From JADLGL01 sp963667605 (GTDB taxonomy: Bacteria > Pseudomonadota > Alphaproteobacteria > Rhizobiales > Kaistiaceae), in contig CAXXUZ010000003.1 of assembly GCA_963667605.2 (NCBI GenBank), positions 62,001 to 126,000 of the forward strand: a stretch of 64,000 bases of DNA, in the 5' to 3' direction. The position numbers were made by a program, and so were the translations under genes. Below are positions 1 through 8,081 of this stretch, one piece after another (position 1 is the first letter of the stretch; each line of letters starts with the position of its first letter). The notes under the pieces are model-generated. The model was not told the origin of the DNA, did no database searches, and saw nothing but the letters and a program-made list of their open reading frames with translations.

Positions 1-1229
1 GAGTTAACAACGAGATCGTCGAGCGGCTTCGTGAGGCAGGTGTCCAGATTGGCAGCGTAGAAGCGATCGAGCGGATTGTTACGGGCGAAATACAGCACGA
101 ACGCCTCGGCGTCCCAGCTGCGTCCCGCTCGGCCGATGCGCTGCCAAGCAGACATCATGCTGTCGGGAAAGCCGGCCATGATGATTCCGTCGAGGCCGCC
201 GATGTCTATCCCCATCTCCAGCGCGTTGGTCGTGAACACCAGTCGCACATCGCCACGCTTCAGTCCCTCTTGTACCGCGTGCCGCTCTTCGACCGCTAGG
301 CCGGATCGGAATACCCTCACCACGGACGGGTCCACCAGCAGCTCGCCCGCCACCTTGCGCTTCTCGATCTCGCGCATTGCGATGGGATAGCACGCCTCCG
401 CGAATTTCCGGGTCGGACAGAAGGCCGGGGCGGCCGGGGCGGCGGGATCAAACCCCAGCCCCCCGCCGGCCGGCGGGTTGTCGATCACCAGGCCCGGCAC
501 CAGCCCCGGCGCCAGGGGACCCAGCCCGAGCAAGTCAGCAGGCAGGCCCGGGAGCGGAGCCGGCTCCGGCGCTTCGGCCGCGAGGCGCGCAATAAGGTAG
601 GAGAACAGGGCATTAGCCCGCTCGTCAGTTGCCGCACTCCTGGTCGGATCCTGGACCATCTCAACCACCCAATCCCCGGCGAGGCCTAATTCATCGGCTC
701 CGATCGCCGCGACCGCCAAGATCTCAAAGGCGAGGATGCGATAGGGATTACCCTCTTCGGTAAAGGGCTCCATTCGCTGGCGGATCGCGGCCAACGGCTC
801 AGTGTCGACGAGCAGAAGGGCAGCGCGGATGCGAGCGGCATCTCGCAGCGCCGGATCGGTATTATTGGCTAGCGCCACCGCATCGAAGGCCGCAGCGGCC
901 CCAGCGATGTCGCCGGTCTCCGCGCGAATACCGGCCGCGCTCATCAGCGCGAGAGTGGGATAGTCGCCATGCCCATCCTCGGCCAGGGCCAAGAAAGCCG
1001 CTTCGGCACTCACCAGATCGCCGGCAGCATAAAGATCAACCGCCGCTTGAAAACGGTCCCCTGATTCTGATGCCTGCCGCTGCTGCCTGGCATCCAAATA
1101 CTGATAGGCGGCCACAGCGACCACTATTAGCACGGCGATGGCAACGACGAATTTGCCGTATTTGTTCCAAAGCTGTTTCAGCTGCTCGCGGCGCAGGTCT
1201 TCGTTGACTTCGCGAAATACGTCTGACAT
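1..1229 (-). CDS. Membrane-anchored TPR-like protein fused in frame to a DEAD/DEAH helicase C-terminal piece (partial, runs off the window)
   Basis: One open frame of 409 codons runs from an ATG at 1229 off the left edge without a stop. Residues 1-50 (start MSDVFREVNEDLRREQ) followed by a membrane span at about 26-43 and an alanine-rich helical region to about 260 match the alphaproteobacterial inner-membrane TPR_21/YfgM-like proteins. From about residue 269 the sequence changes to helicase domain 2: FCPTRK (motif IV), TNALEMGIDIGGLD (motif V) and QRIGRAGR (motif VI), as in the YprA/MrfA-like family. The helicase N-terminal DEAD domain is missing. The join lies in a Pro/Ala/Gly-rich stretch at about 415-480. 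In related genomes this TPR gene is usually followed by bamB and der, which are not seen here. The first part is a confident call; the fusion may be a rearrangement or an assembly chimera. panB lies just upstream on the same strand. Confidence 0.7.
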   Translation of the reverse strand, partial: MSDVFREVNEDLRREQLKQLWNKYGKFVVAIAVLIVVAVAAYQYLDARQQRQASESGDRFQAAVDLYAAGDLVSAEAAFLALAEDGHGDYPTLALMSAAGIRAETGDIAGAAAAFDAVALANNTDPALRDAARIRAALLLVDTEPLAAIRQRMEPFTEEGNPYRILAFEILAVAAIGADELGLAGDWVVEMVQDPTRSAATDERANALFSYLIARLAAEAPEPAPLPGLPADLLGLGPLAPGLVPGLVIDNPPAGGGLGFDPAAPAAPAFCPTRKFAEACYPIAMREIEKRKVAGELLVDPSVVRVFRSGLAVEERHAVQEGLKRGDVRLVFTTNALEMGIDIGGLDGIIMAGFPDSMMSAWQRIGRAGRSWDAEAFVLYFARNNPLDRFYAANLDTCLTKPLDDLVVN

Positions 1230-1314
1230 CGGCAGCTTCGATCCTGGGCTGGGGGCCCCGTGGGTTGCGAGACCTTATCGCCGGCTCCGTGGCGGCGCAA
1301 CGCGCGGCAGGTCT

Positions 1315-2130
1315 TTAGCGCGGCTGGTAGGTGTGGCCTTTTTCCGGAAAACGGCGCGCGCGGACATCCTTCGTGTAGTCCTCGACCGCTTCGGCAATAT
1401 GATCGGCCAACCTGCCATAGCGTTTGACGAATTGCGGTACATTCGGGCTCAGTCCCAACATGTCCTCCAGGACCAGGATTTGCCCGTCGCAATCGGCGGA
1501 GGCGCCGATACCGATGGTCGGGATCGCTATCTCGGTGGTGATCTGCCGCGCAAGCGGCTCGACGACGCCCTCGACTACAACCGCGAAAGCGCCGGTCTCA
1601 GTCACCGCGTGGGCATCGGCCAGCACATCGGCGGCGCCCTTCGGATCACGGCCCTGAACCCTGAACCCGCCGAGCGTGTGCACCGATTGAGGGGTGAGGC
1701 CGACATGCCCCATCACTGGAATACCGCGCTCGACCAGGAAACGAATGGTATCCTGCATCCGGCGGCCGCCCTCGAGCTTGACCGCACCGCAACCGGTCTC
1801 CTTGAGCACGCGTGCAGCCGAACGGAAGGCCATTGGCGGGCTTTCTTCGTATGAGCCGAAGGGCAGATCGATCACGACCAGAGACCGGCTGGCACCCCGC
1901 ATAACCGCTTGCCCCTGGAGGATCATCATTTCGAGGGTGACGGGAATCGTGGTCTTCAGCCCGTGCATCACCATGCCGAGAGAATCCCCCACCAATATGA
2001 AGTCGACGACGCCGTCAAGGATCGCCGCTGTGTGCGCATGATAGGCGGTCAGGGCGACAATTGGCTCTCCGCTTTTACGGCGAGCGATATCGGCGGCTGT
2101 CAGCCGATTGGGGTCGGGCGTGATCGACAA
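1315..2130 (-). CDS. panB: 3-methyl-2-oxobutanoate hydroxymethyltransferase
   Basis: PanB makes ketopantoate from 2-oxoisovalerate and methylene-tetrahydrofolate, the first committed step of pantothenate and CoA synthesis, in the cytosol. Recognisable stretches are the TIM-barrel opening EPIVALTAYHAHTA, the metal and substrate loop VGDSLGMVMHG, VKLEGG, GHVGLTPQSVH and IGIGASADCDGQILV. I chose the TTG at 2130 (protein starts LSITPDPNRL, 271 aa, the normal family length). A GAG lies about 8 bases upstream. An ATG at 2247 would add 39 residues of low-complexity sequence with no counterpart in the family. The gene is followed 85 bases later on the same strand by the TPR protein. panC is not in the window. 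Confidence 0.93.
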   Translation of the reverse strand: MSITPDPNRLTAADIARRKSGEPIVALTAYHAHTAAILDGVVDFILVGDSLGMVMHGLKTTIPVTLEMMILQGQAVMRGASRSLVVIDLPFGSYEESPPMAFRSAARVLKETGCGAVKLEGGRRMQDTIRFLVERGIPVMGHVGLTPQSVHTLGGFRVQGRDPKGAADVLADAHAVTETGAFAVVVEGVVEPLARQITTEIAIPTIGIGASADCDGQILVLEDMLGLSPNVPQFVKRYGRLADHIAEAVEDYTKDVRARRFPEKGHTYQPR

Positions 2131-2423
2131 GACGTGAGCTCCGTCGAGAAAGGAGTGCGGCTTAGCCGATTGACCGGGTGACGGAAAGTCATTTGGCGGT
2201 AGAAGTTCAAAATTGCGCCCGCGGCCAACCGGCGTCCGTTGTCGCATCCCGATCCCACCGATACCGGACGGTTGAGCTATCCGTTTCGCGGCGACGAACT
2301 GTTCACCACCAGTTCATTTGCTTTGCCACACCAATGAATTGTTCACTTTTCCCATCGGATGGTGGGCAGACGCCACAATTGTATGGCGAACGTTCCTGCT
2401 GAGTGCGCGTTGGGAGTATTGTT

Positions 2424-2903
2424 GTGAGAGCGTTGTTTATTGCTGCTGCAGTTACGGCGGCTCTATCGTTTTCGGTTAGCGCCCATGCTCAGGAAGCAAA
2501 GCTCCGTGTCGCTGCGCTGAGCCCGGAAAACCCGACTGATCCTGACAATCTCGTGATCGCCCGGATCGATCTCTCGGACCAGACGATGCATGTCTATGTC
2601 GAGAACCGGCTGGCCTTTGTTTGGAGAGTGTCGACCGGTCTCGGCAGCTTCCACACGCCGACTGGCCAATGGAACGCTTATTGGCTCAGCCCCAACCATC
2701 GCTCCAGCATATACAATAACGTACCGATGCCGTGGTCGGTGTTCTTCCTTCGCGGATATGCAGTCCACGGGACCACAGCGCTCGACCAGCTCGGTCAACC
2801 GGCATCGCATGGCTGCGTCCGCCTCCACCCTGACAATGCCGAGGTCTTCTTCAAGCTGGTCGAAGAATATGGGCTCAACAAGTCTCTAGTGGATGGAATC
2901 TAA
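2424..2903 (+). CDS. Secreted L,D-transpeptidase (YkuD domain), last residues altered by an IS insertion
   Basis: This is a periplasmic YkuD-fold enzyme expected to cross-link or tether peptidoglycan through a catalytic cysteine. A GTG at 2424 preceded by GGGAG seven bases upstream gives a signal peptide (RALFIAAAVTAALSFSVSAHAQ region), then the YkuD domain, ending with the catalytic stretch HGTTALDQLG and SHGCVRLHPDNAEVFF. An upstream GTG at 2403 is possible but has no clear ribosome site. The current 3' end (NKSLVDGI, stop) lies inside the inverted repeat of an IS630-type element. Joining the sequence across the element with one TA gives NKSLVSVVE and a TAG at 4052, so only the last few residues have changed. 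The enzyme is probably still active. The second L,D-transpeptidase of the window is at 32.8 kb. Confidence 0.87.
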   Translation: MRALFIAAAVTAALSFSVSAHAQEAKLRVAALSPENPTDPDNLVIARIDLSDQTMHVYVENRLAFVWRVSTGLGSFHTPTGQWNAYWLSPNHRSSIYNNVPMPWSVFFLRGYAVHGTTALDQLGQPASHGCVRLHPDNAEVFFKLVEEYGLNKSLVDGI

Positions 2904-3965
2904 CGCTTGGTGCCCGTGTCTGACAGCGGCGATGATTTCGTCGGGATCCTTTGTCCAGATGAAGGGCTGCGGATCGTTGTTGGTGTGTTCGAGGAAGCGG
3001 TTGATGGTGGCCTGGAGATCGACGATCGAGTGGAAGACGCCGCGCTTGAGACGTTGCTTTGCGAGCTTTGCGAAGAAACCTTCGACGGCGTTGAGCCAGG
3101 AGCAGGATGTTGGGGTGAAGTGGAAGAAAAAGCGCGGATGGCACGTAAGCCACCCGCGGACCTTGGGATGCTTGTGGGCGGCGTAGTTGTCGAGGATCAC
3201 ATGGACCAGCTTTCCCGCGGGCACGTCGGCCTCGATGGCGTTGAGGAAGCGAATGAACTCTTGGTGTCGATGGCGCTGCATGCACCGGCCGATGACACGC
3301 CCTTCGAGCACGTTCAGCGCGGCGAACAGCGTGGTCGTGCCGTGCCGCTTGTAGTCATGCGTCATCGTGCCCGCGCGTCCCGTCTTCATCGGCAGCCCGG
3401 GTTGGGTGCGGTCGAGCGCCTGGATCTGGCTCTTCTCGTCAACCGACAGGACAACGGCGTGCGCCGGCGGATCGACATAAAGGCCGACGATGTCCCGCAG
3501 CTTGGGAATGAACTCCGGGTCACGCGACAGCTTGAACTGCCGGACCCGGTGGGGCTGAAGCCCGTGCGCCCGCCAGATGCGCTGTACCGCGCTGACGCTG
3601 ATGCCGACCGTCTTGGCCATCGCCGGCGCCGTCCAATGTGTCGCCTCGTGGCGCGGCGCACTCAGCGTCAGCGCGACGACGCGGTCAGCGATTTCCCGGC
3701 CGAGCGGCGGAACGCGCGAGGGTCGCGTCTTGTCCCGCAGCAACCCCTCGACACCCTCGTGCATGAAGCGCTCCTGCCAACGCCAAACCGCTGTCTTGCT
3801 CTTGCCGGTGCGGCGCATGATCTCGACCGTGCCGAGACCATCCCCGCTCAGAAGGACGATCCGTGCCCGCCACACGTGTTTCTGCCGGCTGTTCCGGTCC
3901 GCAACGACCGCTTCGAGACGAGCACGGTCGGCGGTACTCACATCGACGATGATTCCTGGCCGCAT
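2886..3965 (-). CDS. IS630 family transposase (DDE)
   Basis: This is a DDE transposase catalysing cut-and-paste movement of the surrounding IS. The start ATG at 3965 gives 359 aa (MRPGIIVDVSTADRARLE). A helix-turn-helix region covers about residues 40-135 (EIMRRTGKSKTAVWRWQERF and a second winged-helix stretch TVGISVSAVQRIWRAHGL). The catalytic core shows D176 (VVLSVDEKSQ), D259 (HVILDNYAAH) and E295 (LNAVEGFFAK), the last two separated as in IS630. Starting further upstream would leave the element. The TAG stop overlaps the terminal CTAG of the IS, so the stop codon is completed at the target TA. No frameshift is seen, unlike many single-frame genes in this window. Confidence 0.93.
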   Translation of the reverse strand: MRPGIIVDVSTADRARLEAVVADRNSRQKHVWRARIVLLSGDGLGTVEIMRRTGKSKTAVWRWQERFMHEGVEGLLRDKTRPSRVPPLGREIADRVVALTLSAPRHEATHWTAPAMAKTVGISVSAVQRIWRAHGLQPHRVRQFKLSRDPEFIPKLRDIVGLYVDPPAHAVVLSVDEKSQIQALDRTQPGLPMKTGRAGTMTHDYKRHGTTTLFAALNVLEGRVIGRCMQRHRHQEFIRFLNAIEADVPAGKLVHVILDNYAAHKHPKVRGWLTCHPRFFFHFTPTSCSWLNAVEGFFAKLAKQRLKRGVFHSIVDLQATINRFLEHTNNDPQPFIWTKDPDEIIAAVRHGHQALDSIH

Positions 3966-4036
3966 GCGCCAGACTCGCACACAACGTGCCCGGCGAGAAT
4001 CCCTCGCGGGATTCAAACGCCAAATTTTATCCACTA
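2887..4036 (-). mobile_element. IS630-type insertion sequence, about 1.15 kb
   Basis: The element is bounded by CTAG at 2886-2889 and 4034-4037, consistent with insertion at and duplication of TA, the IS630/Tc1 rule. The ends are imperfect inverted repeats: the left reads ctagtggatggaatct inward and the right, reverse complemented, reads ctagtggataaaattt, with similarity continuing to about 25 bases. It carries a single transposase on the minus strand. It sits in the last codons of the L,D-transpeptidase gene, just before a terminator-like hairpin. Precise removal restores that gene's original end. The transposase looks intact, so this insertion may be recent. Confidence 0.9.
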
Positions 4037-4053
4037 GTGAGCGTGGTCGAATA

Positions 4054-4078
4054 GCTCCCCCGAACCCTGCGGGGGAGC
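4054..4078. terminator. Terminator-like hairpin between L,D-transpeptidase and guaA
   Basis: A perfect 9-bp stem (gctcccccg / cgggggagc) encloses a 7-base loop. It lies between the original stop of the L,D-transpeptidase (TAG at 4052-4054) and the guaA stop at 4084, where transcripts from both strands converge. There is no long T run, so it may need Rho or act bidirectionally. The IS630 element now separates it from most of the transpeptidase gene. Confidence 0.55.
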
Positions 4079-4083
4079 CCGGC

Positions 4084-5643
4084 CTATTCCCATTCGATCG
4101 TGCCCGGCGGCTTCGAGGTAACGTCATAGACGACCCGATTAATGCCGCGCACCTCATTGACGATGCGATTGGCGACCCGGCCCAGAAACTCCAGATCGAA
4201 ATGATAGAAATCGGCGGTCATTCCGTCGACTGAGGTGACTGCCCGCAGCGCGCAGACGAAATCATAGGTGCGGCTGTCGCCCATCACGCCGACGGTTCGA
4301 ACGGGCAGGAGCACGGCAAAGGCCTGCCAGATGGCGTCATAAAGGCCGGCTTTTTCGATCTCGTCGAGATAGATGACATCGGCCTTCTTTAGGGTCGCCA
4401 ACTTCTCGTGGGTCACCTCGCCAGGGCAGCGGATCGCCAATCCCGGCCCGGGGAACGGATGGCGATGGACGAAACGTTCTGGCAGTCCTAGCTCGCCGCC
4501 GAGTTCGCGCACTTCGTCTTTGAACAATTCGCGCAGCGGCTCGACCAGCTGCATCTTCATTCGCTCCGGCAAGCCACCGACATTGTGGTGCGATTTGATT
4601 GTGACCGACGGGCCGCCGGTGAAGGAGACGCTCTCGATCACATCCGGGTAGAGCGTTCCCTGGGCGAGGAATTCGGCGCCGCCGAGCTTGTTCGCTTCAG
4701 CCTCGAACACTTCGACAAACATTCGGCCGATGGCCTTCCGCTTGGATTCCGGATCGGTAACGCCACTGAGGGCAGCCAGGAAAGTCGCCGCGGCATCGAC
4801 ATGGATGAGAGGAATGTTGAATGAGCCGCGGAAGAGTTCGACCACGTCAAGCGCTTCGTTGAGCCGCATCAAACCGTGGTCGACCAGGACACAAATGAGT
4901 TGGTCACCGACCGCCTCGCTGATCAACATGGCGGTAACGGCCGAATCGACGCCGCCCGAAAGGCCGCAGATCACCTTACCCTTGCCGACTTGCTCGCGGA
5001 TGTCAGCGATGGCTCGATCGCGGAAGGCGGCCATGGTCCAGTCGCCGGCGAGCCCGGCGACCTCGCGCACGAAATTGGTGAGGAGCCTGGCTCCGTCAGG
5101 CGTGTGGGCCACTTCCGGGTGAAACTGAAGGCCGTAGAGCCTACGCTCCTCATCGGCGATCGCGGCAAAGGGCGCGCCCTCGGAGGAACCGATCCCGTGA
5201 AAGCCATCGGGTAGCCCGGTGACCCGATCGCCATGGCTCATCCAGACCTGGTGGCGGCTTCCTCGGTCCCAAACATTTTGGAACAACGGATTGCCGGACA
5301 TGACATCGATATAGGCGCGGCCGAATTCGCGATGCTCGGAGGTCTCCACCGAACCGCCGAGCGCTTCCACCATCGCCTGCTGGCCGTAGCAGATGCCCAG
5401 AACAGGGATGCCGAGATCAAAAAGTCCGATCGGCGGGCGCGGCGTACCGATCTCGGCGACGCTTGCCGGCCCCCCGGAAAGGATCACTGCTTTCGGCGCG
5501 CGCCGGGCCAACGCCGCCTCGGCCTGGCCGAACGGCACGATCTCGGAGTACACGCCGGCCTCCCGCACCCGCCTCGCGATCAGCTGGGTGACCTGGCTAC
5601 CGAAATCGATGATGAGGACAAGGTCGCTGCGGGGAGCCGTCAT
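4084..5643 (-). CDS. guaA: GMP synthase (glutamine-hydrolysing)
   Basis: GuaA aminates XMP to GMP using glutamine and ATP, the last step of guanine nucleotide synthesis. The 519-aa protein has a class I glutamine amidotransferase domain with nucleophile C85 in GICYGQQ and H175/E177 in FHPEV. It is followed by the ATP pyrophosphatase loop GLSGGVDS at 227-234 and a C-terminal dimerisation domain ending in the conserved PPGTIEWE. Length and all motifs are normal. It is the last gene of a leftward cluster with guaB, a VOC protein, rsmB and a nucleosidase, so both IMP-to-GMP enzymes are encoded within 5.5 kb. About 94 bases separate it from the preceding nucleosidase gene. Confidence 0.97.
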   Translation of the reverse strand: MTAPRSDLVLIIDFGSQVTQLIARRVREAGVYSEIVPFGQAEAALARRAPKAVILSGGPASVAEIGTPRPPIGLFDLGIPVLGICYGQQAMVEALGGSVETSEHREFGRAYIDVMSGNPLFQNVWDRGSRHQVWMSHGDRVTGLPDGFHGIGSSEGAPFAAIADEERRLYGLQFHPEVAHTPDGARLLTNFVREVAGLAGDWTMAAFRDRAIADIREQVGKGKVICGLSGGVDSAVTAMLISEAVGDQLICVLVDHGLMRLNEALDVVELFRGSFNIPLIHVDAAATFLAALSGVTDPESKRKAIGRMFVEVFEAEANKLGGAEFLAQGTLYPDVIESVSFTGGPSVTIKSHHNVGGLPERMKMQLVEPLRELFKDEVRELGGELGLPERFVHRHPFPGPGLAIRCPGEVTHEKLATLKKADVIYLDEIEKAGLYDAIWQAFAVLLPVRTVGVMGDSRTYDFVCALRAVTSVDGMTADFYHFDLEFLGRVANRIVNEVRGINRVVYDVTSKPPGTIEWE

Positions 5644-5737
5644 GGCCGGGGTCTAATGAAATCCCCGAGTCGGCGCAACGGATTGAGCCGGCCTGTTCGA
5701 GCTTTGATTCACCTGGAAGGCGTCGCGCAGCCCCGGC

Positions 5738-6394
5738 TTAATCGAGCGATAAACGCTCATCGGCGATCGCGCTGTCAATGAGATCAAGGGAAGCTGCAAG
5801 TTTCTCATCGATAATGTGGAGATATTTGGTCCAATCATGGAGACCGGTGAGATCGCTGCGGCCGTCGCTGACTCCGCGAAGGCCGATCATCGGCACGGCA
5901 AACCGGTCGGTCGCGCGCAGCACGGCAAACGATTCCATATCGACCATATCGGTATCGATCCAGTCATAGGCGGAGCCGGTGACGATATTGGCGCCGGTTG
6001 AGATCGACGCGGTCGGCAGGCCAGGGATGCGCTGCTTGATCTTGATCACGATCGGGATATCGAGAAACGGCGTCTGCCCCTTGTCGAAGCCCAGCGCGGT
6101 CGCGTCCATGTCACGATAGGAAACGCGATCGATCTGATAGAGCCCGGCATGTTCGAGGCTCCGCGACCCGGCCGATCCGAGCGAGACCACCAGATCGGGA
6201 AGAGCGTCCTCGGCAGCCAGAACCGACAGCGCTGCGGCGGTGGCAATTCCGGCCTCGACCGGGCCGACGCCGCTGATCAACGGCGTAATCCGAGCGCGGA
6301 GTTGCGGGCCGTATTCGTGCTCGGTGGCCATGACGAAAAAGAGCCGCTTGCCGCCGAGGACAGAGACATGGCGCTCAGCATGTTCTGTCGTCAT
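5738..6394 (-). CDS. 5'-methylthioadenosine/S-adenosylhomocysteine nucleosidase, short alphaproteobacterial type
   Basis: This is a PNP/UDP family nucleoside hydrolase of 218 aa, expected to split MTA or SAH and free adenine for salvage. Family signs are ISGVGPVEAGIATAAAL (phosphorylase-fold loop), VSLGSAGS, STGANIVTGSAYD and the purine-site signature DMVDMESFAVLRA. The downstream GVSDG with its catalytic-type Asp is also present. It is slightly shorter than the E. coli enzyme, as is usual for this alphaproteobacterial group. Its start overlaps the end of rsmB by four bases (ATGA type), so translation is likely coupled. Sitting between guaB and guaA it fits purine salvage, although the exact substrate is inferred. 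Confidence 0.82.
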   Translation of the reverse strand: MTTEHAERHVSVLGGKRLFFVMATEHEYGPQLRARITPLISGVGPVEAGIATAAALSVLAAEDALPDLVVSLGSAGSRSLEHAGLYQIDRVSYRDMDATALGFDKGQTPFLDIPIVIKIKQRIPGLPTASISTGANIVTGSAYDWIDTDMVDMESFAVLRATDRFAVPMIGLRGVSDGRSDLTGLHDWTKYLHIIDEKLAASLDLIDSAIADERLSLD

Positions 6395-7692
6395 TGAGCT
6401 GACCCTCGCCGAAACGCCGCAATAAAAAACCCATCGGTCGCGGTTCGCAATGGTGTCAATTGCACGCCCAGCGGCGATCGTCCGGCCGCCTTCGACAGAT
6501 GCTCGGTAATGTCCGGCTCAACGCCGGCACCCACCAGAACGCTGTCGCCCGAGAGGACGCTAAATTCCGGCATATCGACGATGAACGCTTTCGCCTGGTC
6601 CTCATTCTCCTCAGGCAGCAAAGAACAAGTGACATAGACCAGCAGACCGCCCGGTTTGACCAATGTGGCGGCCTGACGAAGCAGAGCCGTTTGCTGGGCG
6701 CAGCGGTCGGCGAGAGCGCGCTCGCTGAGCCGCCATTTGGCATCCGGATGACGACGCCAGGCCCCCGATCCCGAGCATGGCGCGTCGACCAGCACGCGGT
6801 CCATCACCCCGGCCAGACCGGCGAGATCACTGCCGGCGGGACGGACCTGGACATTGCGCGTGCCGCCTCGCTTCAGCCGATCGAAAATTGGGGCCAGGCG
6901 ATGCTTGTCGATGTCGGTGGCGTGAATCTGGCCCTTGTTTGCCATCGCGGCGGCAAGGGCCAAGGTCTTTCCGCCGCCGCCGGCGCAAAGATCGAGAATT
7001 TGCTCGCCGGGCCTAGCGCCGATCAGCAGAGCGGCGAGCTGGCTGCCCTCGTCCTGGATTTCGAACCAGCCTTTGCGGAAACCGGGCTCGGCTTGAAGAT
7101 TGGGATGCCAGCCATCGCGCTGGGTCGGCAGAGATCGGAGCCCGTCAGGAGAAATCGGTGTCTCGAAAAGAGCAGACAGCGCCCGCTTGACCTTGGGCCG
7201 ATCGGATTTCAGCCGGTTGACGCGGATATCGAGCGGCGGCCGCGTCGCCATCGCCTCCATCTCGGCGAACCAGCTATCGCCGAAGCCGCGCTTCAATGAT
7301 GGCGCCAGCCAGTCGGGAATGTCGGCGCGGATGGCGTCGGGCACGGCGCCAAGATCGGCGTCGTTGAGGCGCGACGCCTCCTCAGCCGTCAACGCCCCCG
7401 GCGCATGCGGGACGTCGAGCAAAGCAGCAAGGCCGTCGGCGCCCTCGCCCCAAGCCATGCCCACAACACCGAGGGCGAGAGCTCGCGGCGTTTCGGATTG
7501 CATTATCCAAGCAATCGAGAGGCGACGGCGATGGGCGTCATAGACGATGTTGCCGATCGCAGCACGATCTCTCGATCCGGCAAAACGATGCGAAAGGCCC
7601 CAATCCCTCAAGGCCTCCGAAATCGGCCGGTGACGCGCGGCGATCTCCTCCAGCACTTCGATCGCCGCTGCGATCCGAGCTCCCCGCGTCAT
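6391..7692 (-). CDS. RsmB/NOP-family SAM-dependent 16S rRNA (cytosine-C5) methyltransferase
   Basis: This 433-aa protein joins an N-terminal NusB-like RNA-binding region (residues about 1-140) to a Rossmann methyltransferase. The SAM-binding loop is LDLCAGGGGKTLALAAAM. The catalytic region contains DAPCSGSGAWRRHPDAKW and VTCSLLPEEN, the two cysteines expected of m5C RNA methyltransferases. RsmB modifies C967 of 16S rRNA in E. coli; several paralogues exist in alphaproteobacteria, so I leave the symbol open. It overlaps its neighbours by a few bases on both sides (VOC gene upstream, nucleosidase downstream), which marks a tightly coupled operon. Confidence 0.88.
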   Translation of the reverse strand: MTRGARIAAAIEVLEEIAARHRPISEALRDWGLSHRFAGSRDRAAIGNIVYDAHRRRLSIAWIMQSETPRALALGVVGMAWGEGADGLAALLDVPHAPGALTAEEASRLNDADLGAVPDAIRADIPDWLAPSLKRGFGDSWFAEMEAMATRPPLDIRVNRLKSDRPKVKRALSALFETPISPDGLRSLPTQRDGWHPNLQAEPGFRKGWFEIQDEGSQLAALLIGARPGEQILDLCAGGGGKTLALAAAMANKGQIHATDIDKHRLAPIFDRLKRGGTRNVQVRPAGSDLAGLAGVMDRVLVDAPCSGSGAWRRHPDAKWRLSERALADRCAQQTALLRQAATLVKPGGLLVYVTCSLLPEENEDQAKAFIVDMPEFSVLSGDSVLVGAGVEPDITEHLSKAAGRSPLGVQLTPLRTATDGFFIAAFRRGSAQ

Positions 7693-8069
7693 CGCGCGAA
7701 TTGGGCGAGCGAGAGAAGATTGCCGTCGGGATCACGGAACCAGGCAACCCTGGTTCCGTCCGGTGCGGCCCAAATCCCCTCCTGATCCTGCGCGATGCCG
7801 TCGAATCGGTCGAAGACGACGCCATTTGCGACAAGTTCGGCCATCCTTATGGCAATGTCGTCGACCTCCCAGCCGAGGGCCGTATCGGGCGCGACCGCGA
7901 CCTCGGCGATCTTCTGGATTCGGACCATGGTTTCGCCGGAGAGGAAAACCAGTGAGAACGGCGCCTCCTCGACGAAGCGGAGGCCGAGCGCTCCTTGGTA
8001 GAACGCCATGGCCTCAACCGGCTTGGCTGTCGCGACGAAGGCGATGAGGCGGTTCAATGGTGGCGCCAC
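7689..8069 (-). CDS. VOC family protein (glyoxalase/dioxygenase fold)
   Basis: This is a 126-aa single-domain protein of the vicinal oxygen chelate superfamily. It has the two beta-alpha-beta-beta-beta modules, visible as LNRLIAFVATAKPVEAMAFY followed by LGLRFVEEAPFSLVFL, and the second half ending DGTRVAWFRDPDGNLLSLAQF. The DPDGN turn near the C-terminus is typical. Whether it binds a metal or has an enzymatic role cannot be read from the sequence. It is encoded 12 bases after guaB and overlaps the start of rsmB, so it is co-expressed with the guanine nucleotide genes. No link to purines is known for such proteins. Confidence 0.85.
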   Translation of the reverse strand: MAPPLNRLIAFVATAKPVEAMAFYQGALGLRFVEEAPFSLVFLSGETMVRIQKIAEVAVAPDTALGWEVDDIAIRMAELVANGVVFDRFDGIAQDQEGIWAAPDGTRVAWFRDPDGNLLSLAQFAR

Positions 8070-8081
8070 GGAGGGAAACGG

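Noticed and set aside
1138..1854. Plus-strand open frame of 238 codons over panB
   Set aside because: It lies opposite panB and the start of the TPR gene, which are clear by motif; the plus frame is an effect of high GC.
2907..4037. Long open frame on the plus strand across the IS630 element
   Set aside because: It is the shadow of the transposase on the other strand; it has no ribosome site and no family resemblance, while the minus-strand frame has all DDE residues.
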